Below are positions 12,055-24,408 of a DNA stretch of 64,000 nt, piece by piece. The translations under genes were made by a program, and so were the position numbers. This DNA comes from Acholoe squamosa. Lineage: Eukaryota > Annelida > Polychaeta > Phyllodocida > Polynoidae. Numbering within the stretch: position 1 is the first letter of the stretch; the number at the start of each line of letters is the position of its first letter. The stretch covers positions 16,027,501 to 16,091,500 of the forward strand of contig OX439041.1 of NCBI GenBank assembly GCA_949317995.1, in the 5' to 3' direction. The notes under the pieces are model-generated. The model made no database searches. It had not been told where the DNA came from and saw only the letters and a program-made list of their open reading frames with translations.

Positions 12055-12202
12055 CAGTGGCGGATTTAGAGGGGGGCGGGGGCGCCCCGCCCCTTTCCCA
12101 GTAACTACATATTTTGGATCCCAAAAATTGCCCACAAATAGGGGGTGCGCCCCCTCCTTTTGGGCACGCCCCCTCCTTTTCAAAATCTTGGATCCGCCAC
12201 TG
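12055..12202 (+). mobile_element. hAT-like MITE, CAGTGGCG family, copy 2
   Basis: Termini CAGTGGCGGATTTAG and GGATCCGCCACTG, with the interior ACAAATAGGGGGTGCGCCCC and CACGCCCCCTCC. It sits inside an MH repeat whose two halves flank it, which dates it as younger than that MH copy. Confidence 0.85.
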
Positions 12203-12292
12203 GATGTAGTGCTTGCAAGTACTTCTCTGGTGCATCATGGTCATTGATGGACATGATGCACTGTTGAATTTGCGGTCTTTAAAGGGTTAAGA
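12203..12292. repeat. MH multi-hairpin repeat, right part of an interrupted copy
   Basis: Continues with CTCTGGTGCATCATGGTC, ATGGACATGATGCACTG and the terminal GCGGTCTTTAAAGGGTTAA. Confidence 0.7.
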
Positions 12293-12498
12293 TATGATCA
12301 CTCAAAAGAAGCACCACTCGTACACCATTTTCACCCCACTTGAGCACCTACACAACACCTGGAACAGATGGCTCGCAATGGGGGATATTAACCATTTAAG
12401 GCCTGCATACTGTTTTAATAGTTTAAATGATACAGGAATGTAATCTCTCCTGGCTGAACTTGTGCATAGTGCTTTTGTCAAAGATCATATAAATATAG

Positions 12499-13216
12499 GG
12501 TAGAGTGACCTTGAGTCGTCCATGTACCTTGAGTCGGCCACTTTGCATGGTTTTACTGCCAAATTGAAAGTATCAAGGACCACCTAAGGGGATTTTAAAC
12601 TATTTTCCTTGTTAAACGGAGGGGAGATACAGCACCTCCTATCTTATCAATTTTGGCAATTTGGGTCTATCATCTTCTACAGGCTGTCAATAACAGCATG
12701 TTTGAGATGATTTCCATGCAAATATAGATGGGTTTCTCATGGTTTGGAAGCCACTTATATTTAACTTCACGCAGTAAATGAGGATAAACTTGCAGTTATG
12801 TCCTAGTAGTTGAGGAATAGGGTCAACTTTATATAAATATTGTATATGCATTACATTCACACCCTGTCAATAACCAGTAAACTGAAAATCTACCCTTTCC
12901 TAGCATCAATTACACAATATACACTCCCCTACCCAGTATTTGATTCATGATATGATGTGGCCGACTCAAGGTACTGGTGGCTGACTCATGGTACTGGTGA
13001 TGATAAATAGACATCACGTAGATAAGGAAGGCTTATAGGGCCTGATGGACATGAGTATAAGAGCTCTAACCTTATTTGTTGGAAAGACAAACACTTCAGG
13101 ATAATTTCCATAGCCATTTTCTGCTATCCCTTCCAAGTTAGCCTACTATAGCACAGATCTTAGAAAAAGTCAGAGGTTGGTCAGGGGTCCAAGTGGACGA
13201 CTCATGGTCACTTTAG
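12499..13216. mobile_element. About 715-bp TIR element with repeated GAGTCGGCCA motifs
   Basis: AGTGACCTTGAGTCGTCCA (12503-12521) is answered by its near reverse complement at 13193-13211. Related motifs (TTGAGTCGGCCAC near 12530, GTGGCCGACTCAAGG near 12958, GTGGCTGACTCATGG near 12978) lie inside, as subterminal transposase sites often do. No transposase frame. Target duplication not resolved. Confidence 0.6.
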
Positions 13217-13406
13217 AGATATCTCTTAGCACAAAAAAAAAACTTCCTTCCTTCTCACAGCTATAATGTATCATCCCAAAGAATAGGAATAATACATTCA
13301 TATATTATGCGGCTCTTAATAGACAAATGCCGCTTCCATGAGCCACTCACTCATTCTGCTGGTTGAGCAGGCAGAGTGTAATGCGCCTGCCCCTTGTATT
13401 GCACTC

Positions 13407-13528
13407 CTGGAGGTAATTTCTTAACGCATTACGATCGATGTACGACTGAAATTTCCAGTGCTATTCCTATGGCCATCTTGGTGCGATTTGAAGGGAGCAG
13501 TCGTAGTATGTTAAGAAATATCCCACAG
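13407..13528. mobile_element. CATTTCTTAAC-type MITE
   Basis: Left end CTGGAGGTAATTTCTTAACG, right end GTATGTTAAGAAATATCCCA then CAG. The ends are imperfect inverted repeats about 28 bp long, and the centre reads CCTATGGCCATCTTGGTGCG. Related sequences are at 8708, 22194, 29546 and, as short pieces, near 9020, 56535 and 59494. Confidence 0.7.
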
Positions 13529-14560
13529 GTGTTTCAGGCACTGAGAATCAATTTTACATTCCCTAGGTAAGTTCTAGGCTGTAGTTGTCATATATGCCTC
13601 CTGTTTGCTATAATAAGAGAACCCATATAGCAAGACATGGTGGCCCTTGAAGAATATTCTTGGTAAGGTTGTGGTTTCTCTGTCTTTACTGAGGTCAGAT
13701 CTGACTTTTTTGCCGTCATTAGACCATTCATCTACAGGATAGGATAGCTTATTTACCAAGTACTAATATCAATTTGAAAGGTCATTCAGCTCTCCCAAAT
13801 AGCGTCTTTCTTGTATTCATTCTCTTATGTGTAACCATGCTTCAACAAAATATACTGGGTGAAATAGGCCAATTCTCTGCCAATCATAAGACTAGGACTA
13901 GGAATGAGGATAAGAATGAGAGCCAAATGCAGCAATTAAAGTATCCTTACACAATATCATATTAATTTACTGAGGTGACAAACGTAATTGAGAGCACCTT
14001 CCCCTTTTACATGTAGATAGTTGCCCAGGGGTGTTGTATAAGATTATATGTTGCATAACCATTTACAATGCCCACATCAGGTGAGCTGGGACTGCACACA
14101 GCCAGTAGCTCCTAGCAGGCAATTCACCATAAGTGGCCTCTGTCGCTCGCCCCTTTGTCACCGCGTCAATTTAGCCACATTGTCTCTCCATAATTTAGTT
14201 CCTCTTCTCGCCACTGGAGGCTCTTAATAGGCACAATACGACCCGGGAAATGGCCTCAGGATCAATTCGCTGCGTTCCGGTCACTGTTTCAGTGCTGGCT
14301 GGGCATAAGCGTCAATCATGATGGTGTGAGACACCTAGTAGTGGATAAAGGAACCCGCAGAGCATGACCCCAGTCTCCTTACTCCCTCCCACCTGCTCCA
14401 CCCACACCGACCAATCTACCCCAACCTCCATTTACTCACTGCCACCCCCACCAACCACTCAGCACCTGGTAGTTAAGGATGGGGTAATGGGGTCTTATTG
14501 GTCACACATTCCCTAACTAATAACCCTAGCCTAGAAGACAATGATAAATCATGGTAGGAG
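13529..14560. other. Unassigned sequence
   Basis: No gene or repeat recognised. Two frames of about 60 codons face each other near 13574-13965 and lack motifs. Confidence 0.4.
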
Positions 14561-14564
14561 ATGA

Positions 14565-14935
14565 GGAGAAAATTTGTATTTCAAGAGATGTGGATAAATC
14601 TTGGTAGGAGATGAAGAGAAAATTTAAGAGAAGGGGAGACAGAGAGAAGGGAACCTGATAGAGTGGCATATTTGTTTTTAAGATGCAGATAGGAAGAGAA
14701 TAAAAGGAGTAAGAGAGGGAAGAACCAAAGGGAAAGCAAATTGAGAAGAAATTGAGGCTGAAGGAGAGGGGTTATGGAGGGGAGGGGAGAGTTGGGGCAT
14801 GGGGAGGAATAAAGGAGGATAATAGGAGGATAATAGGAGGAAGAACAGGCGACCTGGTTAGGAGAGGAGAAAAGCAAAATGGGCCATAGAGAGGAGGGGT
14901 AGGCAGGGATAAAGGGGAGAGCCATGGTGGAGGAG
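14565..14935. repeat. Polypurine (GA-rich) tract
   Basis: About 370 bases with strong purine excess on the plus strand, from a duplicated block (GATAAATC, GGTAGGAGATGA) into GGAGGATAATA repeats. The long minus-strand frames rich in P, S and L arise from this composition and are not called as genes. Confidence 0.8.
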
Positions 14936-14953
14936 CCTTGGTGGAGGAGATCA

Positions 14954-15148
14954 GGAGGGTGTTGCTTCTATAGTAAATAGAGCTTCTCCCAAGTAGGTAT
15001 CTACTCAAATCCCCCTTTTTTAGCACCGTACTTGAATGACCACTTGTGAGCAACATAAGAGAAATGTTATAACTACATGAAAAGAAAGTACTGGAAACGA
15101 GGCTCTTTTTAGCAAAGACTACCTTTTACAATAGGAGCAACACTCTCC
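14954..15148 (+). mobile_element. Family-G MITE, internally deleted copy B
   Basis: 195 bp with ends GGAGGGTGTTGCTTCTATAG and ATAGGAGCAACACTCTCC. The interior keeps CCCAAGTAGGTATCTACTC and GACCACTTGTGAGCAACA but lacks about 165 bp of the full-length element. Confidence 0.8.
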
Positions 15149-15329
15149 AGAGAAGAGTGGGGACATAGAAGTGGGTATGTGTGTGGGTGTGGGACACTGG
15201 AGGTGAAGCAGTCTTGACTGTGTACTGAATGCCAGGATGGGATTCTTTATTTACAGTTCAATTTCAGGGCAATTGCCTGTCACGAATTGCTGCCGCTCCT
15301 TTAGTGCCATGCCTACCTTTATGCACCCA

Positions 15330-15545
15330 CACATTTAATGCTTCAAGGACGACTTCATGCCTCCTGGGTTCATGTTCATTGGTCATCATGATGTACCAAT
15401 GCGGTGCTGGTCAGTCTACTCGCCAGCACTGAGCATTGGTACATCATTTTGCCTTTTTGGAGTGTCTCAATTGAGGACGTCAGCATGTATTCAGCCCTGC
15501 CAATTTAAATGTCAGGGTTGCAGGTACTATATAGGCGTTCATTAA
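15330..15545. repeat. MH multi-hairpin repeat
   Basis: GGTCATCATGATGTACCAAT and the stem CGGTGCTGGTCAG with CTCGCCAGCACTG, followed by CATTGGTACATCAT. One hairpin is recognisable and the ends are missing. Confidence 0.6.
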
Positions 15546-15627
15546 TAGGAATGTCAATGTCTTTTTTTGACCTTGTAAACCATTGCTAGAAGATGTGCTA
15601 GAAGATGATTTACCCCCTTATTTACAA

Positions 15628-15633
<6 letters not shown>

Positions 15634-15687
<54 letters not shown>
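15634..15687. repeat. (GA)n microsatellite
   Basis: An uninterrupted GA dinucleotide run of about 27 units. The RE and LS repeat frames on either strand are artefacts. Confidence 0.97.
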
Positions 15688-15690
<3 letters not shown>

Positions 15691-16023
15691 GTGGCATGAG
15701 AAAATGTTCCCTATAGCTTGTGAAAATACGGCCAAAAATTTCTTTCTTTTTCAAGGAAATGACAAATGTAACAAACAAATGATTTATTCGTTTAGATCAA
15801 GGCCCATTTCTTTTATTACAGACTTTATGTAATAGTGGAGTTGTGACATTTTTCTAGATGATAAAAAGAGGTTTTGGAAATACATCTGTCCTGCTAGCGT
15901 ACCATGTACAAATCATGGACAACCCTAAGGTTCTAAAGAAAAGACACTTTAGCGAACGCCTTCTCTAATTGCATGCTTTATTATTCATTGTTCCTCATCA
16001 ATCACACTTATCTCGCTGGCAAG

Positions 16024-16260
16024 TTAATCCTTAAGATGCGCAATGGAGCATTCATGCCCTATATAATCCATGAATGTAGCCCTGTGAGGTCTTGTGAGGG
16101 CAGTATTCATGCATCATTCTGATCCTGCGGATATGATACACATCCCATGGGCCAGGATGATGCACTTATCTATATAATGTTGGTGAGTCTACTTGCTGGC
16201 ACTGAATTGGCGCATTTTTCGAGGAACCCGAGGAACCATCATGGGCCCCGAAAGGCCTAA
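16024..16260. repeat. MH multi-hairpin repeat, left-end copy
   Basis: Begins TTAATCCTTAAGATGCGC, a decayed form of the MH left terminus TTAACCCTTTAAGG, and runs through ATTCATGCATCATTC and TTGCTGGCACTGAATTGGCG. Confidence 0.6.
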
Positions 16261-16479
16261 TAAGGCACTACACTCCCCCAATTATGACACAAAACAACAT
16301 GCTATTGTCTTTGAATTGATCTATGAAGATGACCTCATTAGGTGATCAATATTTGATGAATGACTTGGAGAGATTGTCATGGGGACAGTCATACTTAACT
16401 AGATCAGTCCCTAAAACCATACCATGTATATGGGGTTATTATGGGTAAGCTTAGATAGTTAAAGCCTCAAGACTTTATG

Positions 16480-16846
16480 GCCATTCTTCATCATGATGCA
16501 GCAATGCAGGCTAGTGGTTAACTCACCACCATCATGTCAATCCTAGGGGAGTGTATCAACATTGTTTAGTTGGCATGATGCATCAATTAACCCTGGGCCG
16601 CTGATGCAGGAGTGTATCATGCCCATTGTTCATCATGATGCACCAATGAAGTGCTGCCGAGACTGCTTGCCAACACTTCATTGAAGCATCATGCCGACCC
16701 TCCGGGAGTTTATAGATCAACCCTGCAGGTTCGGCATGATGCTCCAATGAGATGCTGGCAAGCAGTCTCGCCAGCACTTCATTGGTGCATCATGACGACC
16801 AATAGGCAAGATGCATTAATGAATCAGCGGCCCTTAAAGGGTTAAG
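16480..16846. repeat. MH multi-hairpin repeat, well-preserved right half
   Basis: Two tandem stems are clear: AGTGCTGCCGAGACTGC with GCCAACACTTCATTG, and GAGATGCTGGCAAGC with CTCGCCAGCACTTC. They are separated by a CATGCCGACCC/GTTCGGCATG pair. The copy ends GCGGCCCTTAAAGGGTTAA, the best right terminus of the family. Facing 64-codon frames on both strands are products of the palindromes and are not genes. Confidence 0.8.
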
Positions 16847-17753
16847 CAAATTTGGGGATGTGCTCACTGGGCAGTTATTCACATCATGATACAGATATGT
16901 CAAGTGGAGTATCCAAGAGCCTGTGGGAGACAACAAAGTAATGAATTTTACATATCCCTGTGCCCAAACTACATAGGGAATACGAGGTGGTCCTAAGTAT
17001 AGTGATTTTAAAGATAATGGAAGAAAATAACCATCCACCACACAGTTACAAGAGTGGGCCTAACAAAAGATGTAAGGAAGAAGGAAGTAGCCAAGCATTT
17101 TGCTCTCATCAACAAAAGTGTAATAGAGTTTAGGATTTTCTATTTAGAAGCCCAAGTAAGCGGATAACAAGCACGATGATGTCTGGTCTGGTGTTAAGCT
17201 GGGGCTGTCTCCATCTCTTGAATTATTCAAATACATATTCAGAAGACCAAGATCATGCCTATACTTATGTCTGCTCAATATGTCACTATTCAAAGATTAA
17301 ACCCTTTGACTTTTATCTCTTTTTCTCAGTATCATCATTTATTTCTATGTCCATAGATACAAGGATGGCCTCGGCTGACAATAGGTAGACAGTAACAAAA
17401 ACCACCTGTTGTTCATGTACATTGAAATTATATATAATACAACAAGTGATTCATCCTATATTCTGACTGTCCACAAATGGCTGCCTGAATTATGAGCAAA
17501 TCGGCCAATATTTAACTACCGGTTATTGATTTATTGACTGCTCATCAATTTTTGAGGAGGCAAGCTACAAAACAGTCCTCAGCGGCTTCAGCCAAGAGCA
17601 GCGATGTGCATTCGGCTTTCTTTTTGTCAGTTTGCTGGGTTAGTGAGGTGTGAGGTGCAGCGCCAATGATTCACTTTGTATTGTACTTAAGGACTTGGTC
17701 ATGGGTTAACATTTTACAAGTGGCAAGATTCTTCAAGCTTCATTTGCTCTACT
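16847..17753. other. Unassigned sequence
   Basis: No recognisable element or gene. Confidence 0.4.
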
Positions 17754-18500
17754 GGAGCTTAATTCAAAAGATCCTGGGATCCCAACCCCAGCGATCTTAG
17801 TGTAGGCACATATCATAAGACCTGGCTGGTGTACCCTATGTAATGCAGTGGTTGCAGGCCTGTCCAGAATAGCTAGTCCTGGGATCACTTCACTATTCCA
17901 TTTCCACCACTAAGATCACTGTGATCTTAGTGAAAGAAATGCATAGTGGTTTCACCAGGGTACAAGAGCACTTACAGGGAACACTCCTGATTGAAAGAGT
18001 GAATAGCCTGCTGCATACATAAAGAGGGGAGGGAGGACATTTGCTGAGTGTCCTTGAGGGCTCTTAGGGCTACTCATGCGTTAAGTGCACTGTAAGGTAA
18101 TTCTTCCCTTCTCTCTCTTTGTTATGGGGGGAGGGCACAATGCTTCTAATAGGCAAGCACAAATCATACATTCATGGGAACAACTCTTGAATACTGTATG
18201 GGGGTCAACTGCACCCTGTGCTCTTTTGTCAGCCCATATGGGGACAGGGAACGATGGTATAAGCACTCTTGTGAAGAAGAGTGACTCCACAGCTATTCCT
18301 TTATTTTGGGACTCTTACCCCTGTGCCTAGTCAGTACTTCTAGGAATAGTGTAGGAGGGCTGAGGCTAAGATCGATGCGATCTTAGTGCTGGCTAGGATA
18401 TGTGAACCCAGTCAACTCTTAAGATCGCTTAATAGGATAAGGCTGATTTATTCCTAAGATCGCTGGGGTCGTGATCCCAGGATCTTTTGAATTAAGCTCC
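17754..18500. mobile_element. 747-bp TIR element with palindromic GATCTTAG motifs
   Basis: GGAGCTTAATTCAAAAGATC at the left matches the reverse complement of the right end, and the match continues for about 48 bp through CCTGGGATC and CCCCAGCGATCTTAG. Internal palindromes CTAAGATC-N5-GATCTTAG lie at 17910-17930 and 18366-18386. Single motifs lie near 17797, 18419 and 18454, making about seven half-sites. This looks like a non-autonomous DNA transposon with subterminal protein-binding sites. The open frames inside (about 70-80 codons) show no transposase motif. Confidence 0.75.
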
Positions 18501-21238
18501 TGGTGTAAGACCATAGTGCCAGTTATAGAAACCAGCTATAGATTAGTGCAGCAAGAGCAAAGACAATACACCCCAAGACCCGCCCCGGGAAACGGCGCGC
18601 CATGTTGTATGCCTTCACGCGGCCCAAACGCAGCTAGTACTAATCCTATGTAACCTCCTGTGGCACATGGCATGTTATTCAGTTTGACAAGAAATACTTT
18701 AAATTTTGAAGTGAAACTTGATCTGGGTGTAGATGAGAACATTATCTAAACAATGTAGGTGTCAGATTGTGAAAATATTGGGTGAATTTGTCATTCTAGA
18801 GGGAAAAATGTGGTACAGGATTGCATATGTCGTAAAATTACAGCATATGCCTAAACTTTCCAAAATAATTTTCTTTCCTATCAATCTAATTTCATATGTG
18901 CCCAATCAGCATAAATATACTTTTTTCTTTGAAATTAATTAAGTCTATAACTTATGAATGAATGCTGCAAAATGGGAATTACCGGCTAGCAAAGGGATTC
19001 CCCAAGCTTTTCTTGGAAACCCCCATACAAATTATATCGGTTTCTTCACTACAATATTAAATTAATTGATGTGATGCCTGGCCTAAAGTTTTATAAAGAG
19101 GACAATAAAACTACAATCAAAAATGAATTGTTTTAAGGTCTCCTATACTAAGCCATATATAGAGCCGTATGAGTTGTGAAGGCAAGCCACTAGGAGGCTA
19201 CGGTCGCAGGTCAAGCTGCTGGTGCCGGTAGAGTTTCGTTTCTGGGGAAATCTTTCTTCTGTGGCAAGAGAGAGTGACGTTTTGAAGTTTTTTAGACAGG
19301 TTTTTATGGGCAAGAAGGTAAAAGATATCAAGATAAACCAACTTGGTAAGAATTTCTGAAGAATTGTTTCTGTGTGAGTCTGATATAAAATGTTTGCATT
19401 GTGTTCCCTTTTGATATGGTATTACACGCATTCTGCTCAGTATATTTAGGCATTACAAAAGACCTGAAACATTAAAGCCTTATTGCCAGGATTGCCTGAG
19501 TTGGTTTCAGAAAACTCCTTCTGAACTTCAATTACTCTCGACACCTCAACCCTTGTTTCACAAATTGCTTCACCTCAGTTTTCTCACCTCCCATCATTTT
19601 TAAGATCCCCTCTGTTCCCCCTTGGGTTTGAAAGAGTTCAAAGTTTGGGCCAATTGCTCAATGGAAAAGCACCTGAGAAACCACTTCTCCGTCCTCATTA
19701 ATGTAGAGAAACCTCCTTTCCCACCCTCATTCCCCTTCATGTTTCATCTCTCTGATCCTGAATTTAATGATCATATTGGATTTGAGAGGGTTTGATTTCA
19801 ATGTTTGGGTCAATTGCCAAAATCAATAACATGGCTTAATGATTGTTGACATAGCGGAAATGGTGCAATCGAATGGCACCGCTTGTCAATAGTGTACAGT
19901 TTACTTATTCCATATGTTCAAACAGTTAAGTACGCATTAATCACAAAGTATTGATTTGAATTCCTGTAGTTAGAGCAGTAGCTAAGGGGATGTTATTTTG
20001 AAAACAAAGGCCGGGGCTCATATACAGATTTTTTTTTAATTTAAATCATTGATGAGACACGTCAAAATATCACTTTCATATGAGGCCAAAGTAGCACATG
20101 ACCAAAGTCTTATGATGTTTCATAGCTATCTATGGATCAAGACCCTACAAACGAAATGGTCTATTTGATTGTCCATGGCTAATGATAATTACCAGAGGCA
20201 TTTTCTAAAGCAGCAATAGATCCACAGGATCTACAATGCCCCTTTGTCCCAAAGTTTTCCTCCCAATTCTATCAGATAAGAAATAGTTCACTGACAAAAA
20301 GCTAGGGTGTTTTTACTTTTTTATTTTACACCATCAGGTTCATTCCTCTAGGTTTACACCTTTGCGTTATATCAATCAACCGATAGATCTATCTACTCTA
20401 TTGAACATTTATATACAATCCACCAATATCAACACCAGTTTCCCATTAGCCCATCATGCATAAAGGAAATACTCAGTCAGCAAAAGGTTAATATACCTTC
20501 ATCCAATATCTAGTAGATATGTATTGACCACCCAGTACCAAACTCTATACACACACCTAAGCCTTCCCAAGATTCTCTGCTGACTTCCTGTTTAAGAGAT
20601 CAATCTGGCAGCCATCCATGACAGTGACGTCAGACGCTGGTGGTGTATCCAGGAGTGAGTTCCGGTTGGCTGGTTCTGAGTGTCTTGTGCCCAATGTGGG
20701 TACTTAGTGTCAGACTAAACGACCAATGTAGGGGGAGTTCTTAATACGCACATAGTACTTGCAGTATTAGAATGATGGTTAAAACCGAGCAGTTAAGACG
20801 CGTTGGCCACATGGTGCAATGTTTACTGATATAAAACTGTTTAGTTTTTGAGTCTCAGTCATATGTCTATGTGCAACAGTCACCTCAGGTAAAGGTCCAT
20901 TGAAGTTAATTAACACATTATTTTTTATCATATCGCTGGCTTTCCAATGGACACTTGTGGCAACGTAGCATCTATGTTTATAGCAATTAGGGTCCTGTGA
21001 GAGCAAAACCACTAGATAAGTTTAGTGATGCCTTGGGATTTGACACCAGAAAAGATGGCCATGCCTTTAGGAAAATATTTACACTGCGAGCAATAAAGCC
21101 ACATCGAATCCAGCAATTCAATTGACCGAATGTCATTTTGATATGGCACCACCCAAATTGGCAAGCATTGTTCGTCCATGCCATTGAGTAACTTGCCCGT
21201 CCTTAAATGCTGAAAAGTACCGGCAAATGAATGATAAA
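18501..21238. other. Long unassigned stretch
   Basis: AT-rich sequence with short random frames. Nothing in it could be assigned to a gene, TIR element or tandem repeat. A CRE (TGACGTC) occurs near 20625 without promoter context. Confidence 0.35.
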
Positions 21239-21642
21239 GCCTAAAAGAAAGTTTTGTTTCCAGTTACCCGACCGACCCTAGCAAAGCAGGGCTGATCCTG
21301 GAATTATTTTTTTTTATTTTGTGAACTTTTGACAATTTTTGGTAATTTTTAGGCACTTTTCCTGTAATTTTTTCACCAATTTCTCGTGGAGCTTATCCAG
21401 GTCCTCATGTATTGGTATACAGTTCATAACAGTCATTCATATCTTTTACATGTGTTTCACATTTCTTGTTTTTTTTTATAATTCTACTGTAAAATCATAG
21501 AATCCAACATGTCTGCCCATACATTTCTTTACAAAATCAAACAAAAAAAAAGATAAAAAAATAAAATAAAAATCCGACCTATCGACCCTAGATATTTGAC
21601 TGTTTGAGGTATGTAACTGGAAACACAACTTTTTTTTTTGGC
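21239..21642. mobile_element. About 400-bp TIR element with GTTTCCAGTTAC ends
   Basis: The left end GCCTAAAAGAAAG, TTTTGTTTCCAGTTACCC is mirrored on the right by TATGTAACTGGAAACACAAC followed by a T-run and GGC. The subterminal words CGACCGACCCTAG and CGACCTATCGACCCTAG sit inside each end in inverted context. A second element of the family spans 61440-62147. No coding capacity. Confidence 0.7.
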
Positions 21643-22193
21643 CTAAGTGATGTCTTCAGTGATTCCTTTTGCTATTCTTGGTGCTAGGTTTGGTCTGGTT
21701 TATCCCATATTAGTCACGCAGGGTGGGATCACCATAGGCTCCTTTCCAGACTGCTTAGTAGACACAATAGGGTTTCAACGCAGCCTTTCTGGTAGTTTCC
21801 AGACTCTGATACATTATTTGTGCTTCATACATTATAAGTGCTTCCTGCCTTGCTGACAAATAAATGATAAGTTGGAAGCAGTTCATAGTGTTCAGGAAAA
21901 CACTAGCAAGAATATAATTATCATTATTATGTTTTTTGGGGAGTTATTTGTGTTTTTCAATAGTAGTTCCTAAAAATGTCAGTTATAATGTGCATTTACA
22001 ATGGAGACTTTTAATAGTTGCACTCTTGCCTTTGATCGCTACAAATTATATATTCATAAATGGATACTTTCAAGTTATAAGTGAGTCTTTGCCACCTTGT
22101 ATGGGTAGACTTGTAAAAATGTCGGTTGTGAAAAGGCTGTTTATAGTAAGTCGGGGTGTTATCTATTGCCTACTGAAGCTTCCCGGCTGGTGT

Positions 22194-22290
22194 TCGGGAG
22201 GCCATATCTTAACAGCCTACGACTGCATCCTTCCAGTTGTACTAAAACCCCCATAGGAAAAGCGTTGCCTGTAAATGATTGCAGTACCAA
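22194..22290. mobile_element. CATTTCTTAAC-type MITE, decayed
   Basis: GGGAGGCCATATCTTAACAG, CTACGACTGCATCC and CCCATAGGAAAAGCG match the order of the copy at 8708. The right terminus has decayed. Confidence 0.45.
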
Positions 22291-22439
22291 AAGAAATGAG
22301 ATGGTTGATTATTCACACTACCAATACGGTTCCATATCATGGACATAAGGTTAAGTAGAGCCTAAAACCCGAACATTGTGTACTCAGAGAGAAGAAAGTG
22401 AGACAAAGAGGCCCTTTATCCCTTTTATGACCAGATGTT

Positions 22440-22672
22440 GCCTGTCGGTTCATGTACCTTGGCGGTTAGGATGCACGAATCCTGTGCTGTTGATTAGACT
22501 CAACGATAATGCATGAGCACATTATGCTGACCATCTGTGGGTGTGCACATACCTACAGAATCACACAAGTCTTGAGTAAAGACTCAGAGGAAAGGCCTGC
22601 TCTGGCATCATGCGAAAGGGAATAATGCATTAAATAACACACTATGCGGCCATCAAAGGGTTAAAGGCGGGC
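22440..22672. repeat. MH multi-hairpin repeat, decayed
   Basis: GATAATGCATGAGCACATTA, TGCTGACCATCTGTGGG and the right end GCGGCCATCAAAGGGTTAA are recognisable. Internal stems are mostly lost. Confidence 0.5.
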
Positions 22673-23334
22673 CTCCAGCAGTAAGCCCTATACCTCCCTT
22701 ATTGGGGCCTACTTCAAAATGCTCTGGGATGCCTCTCCACTGTCTCCATCACACAGAGACAAAGACACACAGAGTCAAGGCTTTAGACCCTGAGTAGCTA
22801 CCATTATCGGTCTTTAAGTCTAAGGACTTTGGGCTCTAGACCTATATATATACACAACCATAAATCTTCGCATAAAAGATACGGCCTACTTCATCTGTGT
22901 GCTATAGGATTCACCCCAACCTAGAGTGTGTCTTATAGCAGAGTGTTTTACACTATAGAACAGTACAAAAGTGACCAAACGTTGACCCTGATTTAGGCTA
23001 ATTCAGGGTGCGTCCTATGCGCAAGAGGCATCCTATATGCAAGGATTTACCGTAGAGTCTACAAGGAGGGTTAAGGTTAAAATGGAGGCTAGGTTGTGTC
23101 GTCTATTCTAAGAACGACCTCACGGAAACGTGACAAATACGTTGGATTGGAAATGCCTTTGTGTGCCTGGTGGCCATATGCATAAACATAGTCTTTCTCC
23201 CTTTAGAAGTTGACTCCCTTTAATTCTCCATTGTCCCAAATTGGGTACAGAGACTGCACAGGTTCCAATAGGTACTGATGTGACAGGCGTACCACTAACC
23301 TACTCTTCTCAGGGCCTCAGGGTATTAACCCTTT

Positions 23335-23525
23335 AAAGGTCACCGATGTATTATTGCACCCCTGAGAAGTAACTCGGGGCATCTATGCAGCCCTGGCGAC
23401 TTGGTGCTCCATTCATGTATCATGTCAACCCTACAGGGTTGGTTCACTTCCAGAAGGGGTCAGCATGATGCTCAAATGAGGTGTGGGCACGCAGACTCAC
23501 TTGATTGGGGGATTATGACGGCACA
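23335..23525. repeat. MH multi-hairpin repeat, left half
   Basis: Starts TTAACCCTTTAAAGGTCACC, the best-preserved MH left terminus apart from 60013. It continues with CACCCCTGAGAAGTAACTCG, TCATGTATCATGTCAACCC and GGTCAGCATGATGCTC. Confidence 0.7.
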
Positions 23526-24408
23526 CGGGCAGTCTTAAAAGGGACTAATCAGGGATGGAAAGATTCTCATCTTTTAGGAATCATGATGAACAAAAGAGCA
23601 TCGGAAAAAGAACTCACCAGTGCTGAATTGGTGAATATGGCCAATAGTGATTTAGGCAGAGACACAAGAGAAACAGCTGAGAGAACTGGTTGGAGAGTGT
23701 CCTGGCGAAGAGTAAAACATGAGACTCTCATTTCTGTGTCATGCAAAGTGGTAGTTTGACTGACAACTCAAAACAAATCACTGTCACAAAAAGATGATTG
23801 AAGACAAGAGAGTCACTAGGCCTTAAGGTCTGTAGGCCCCACCTGATGTTGTCAAACATTTGCAGTTAAATATTTAGTGTTTTGTCTCACAAATAATTGA
23901 GAGGGGATCCTTTGGGATCTCAGACCTTTTACAGAGGTTTTGCTTTTCATTCGCATGTCTAGTAGAAGAACTTAGAACTCAAATCACGCATTCTATTAGA
24001 ACAAAACAGCTAGGAGATTTTATTCAGCTTAGAGAATCAATCCTGTTATTTTTGAATTTCTGATAGTTGAATATGGTGTCAGTCAATTTGAGACTAAACT
24101 GTTCCCCCAGCTACCATTTAAACCTCCCTATCTCCACCCAGACGTTCGTGCTACTTCTATACATAATGGCTTTTTTCTCCCATTTTTCTCCCGGTGATAA
24201 CAAGAGCATGTTTTGCAACAGTTTATGCTGAATGAATAATTAAATCTCCTGCTGCCACGCAAAGTGGTGATCAAAGTAAAACTAGGAGTATGGATTGCCC
24301 TTAGACACTACATTGTATCAAGGCAGGTCATTGTCACAGGTAGCTTCTTGTCTGGTTTGACTTCATTTTGACTGGTTTAGTACTAACAGCATGATAGACA
24401 AGATAAAT
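23526..24408. other. Unassigned sequence
   Basis: An 84-codon plus-strand frame overlaps the end of the MH repeat and has no family motif. No other structure was recognised. Confidence 0.4.

Noticed and set aside
14581..15056. Minus-strand frames of 94 and 114 codons, P/S/L-rich
   Set aside because: They arise from the polypurine tract and overlap a MITE.
22920..23060. A repeat family with CTATAAGGCACA or CTATAAGCCG phrases (also near 24598, 33530, 37415, 46690)
   Set aside because: Similarity is limited to short phrases and boundaries could not be set by eye.
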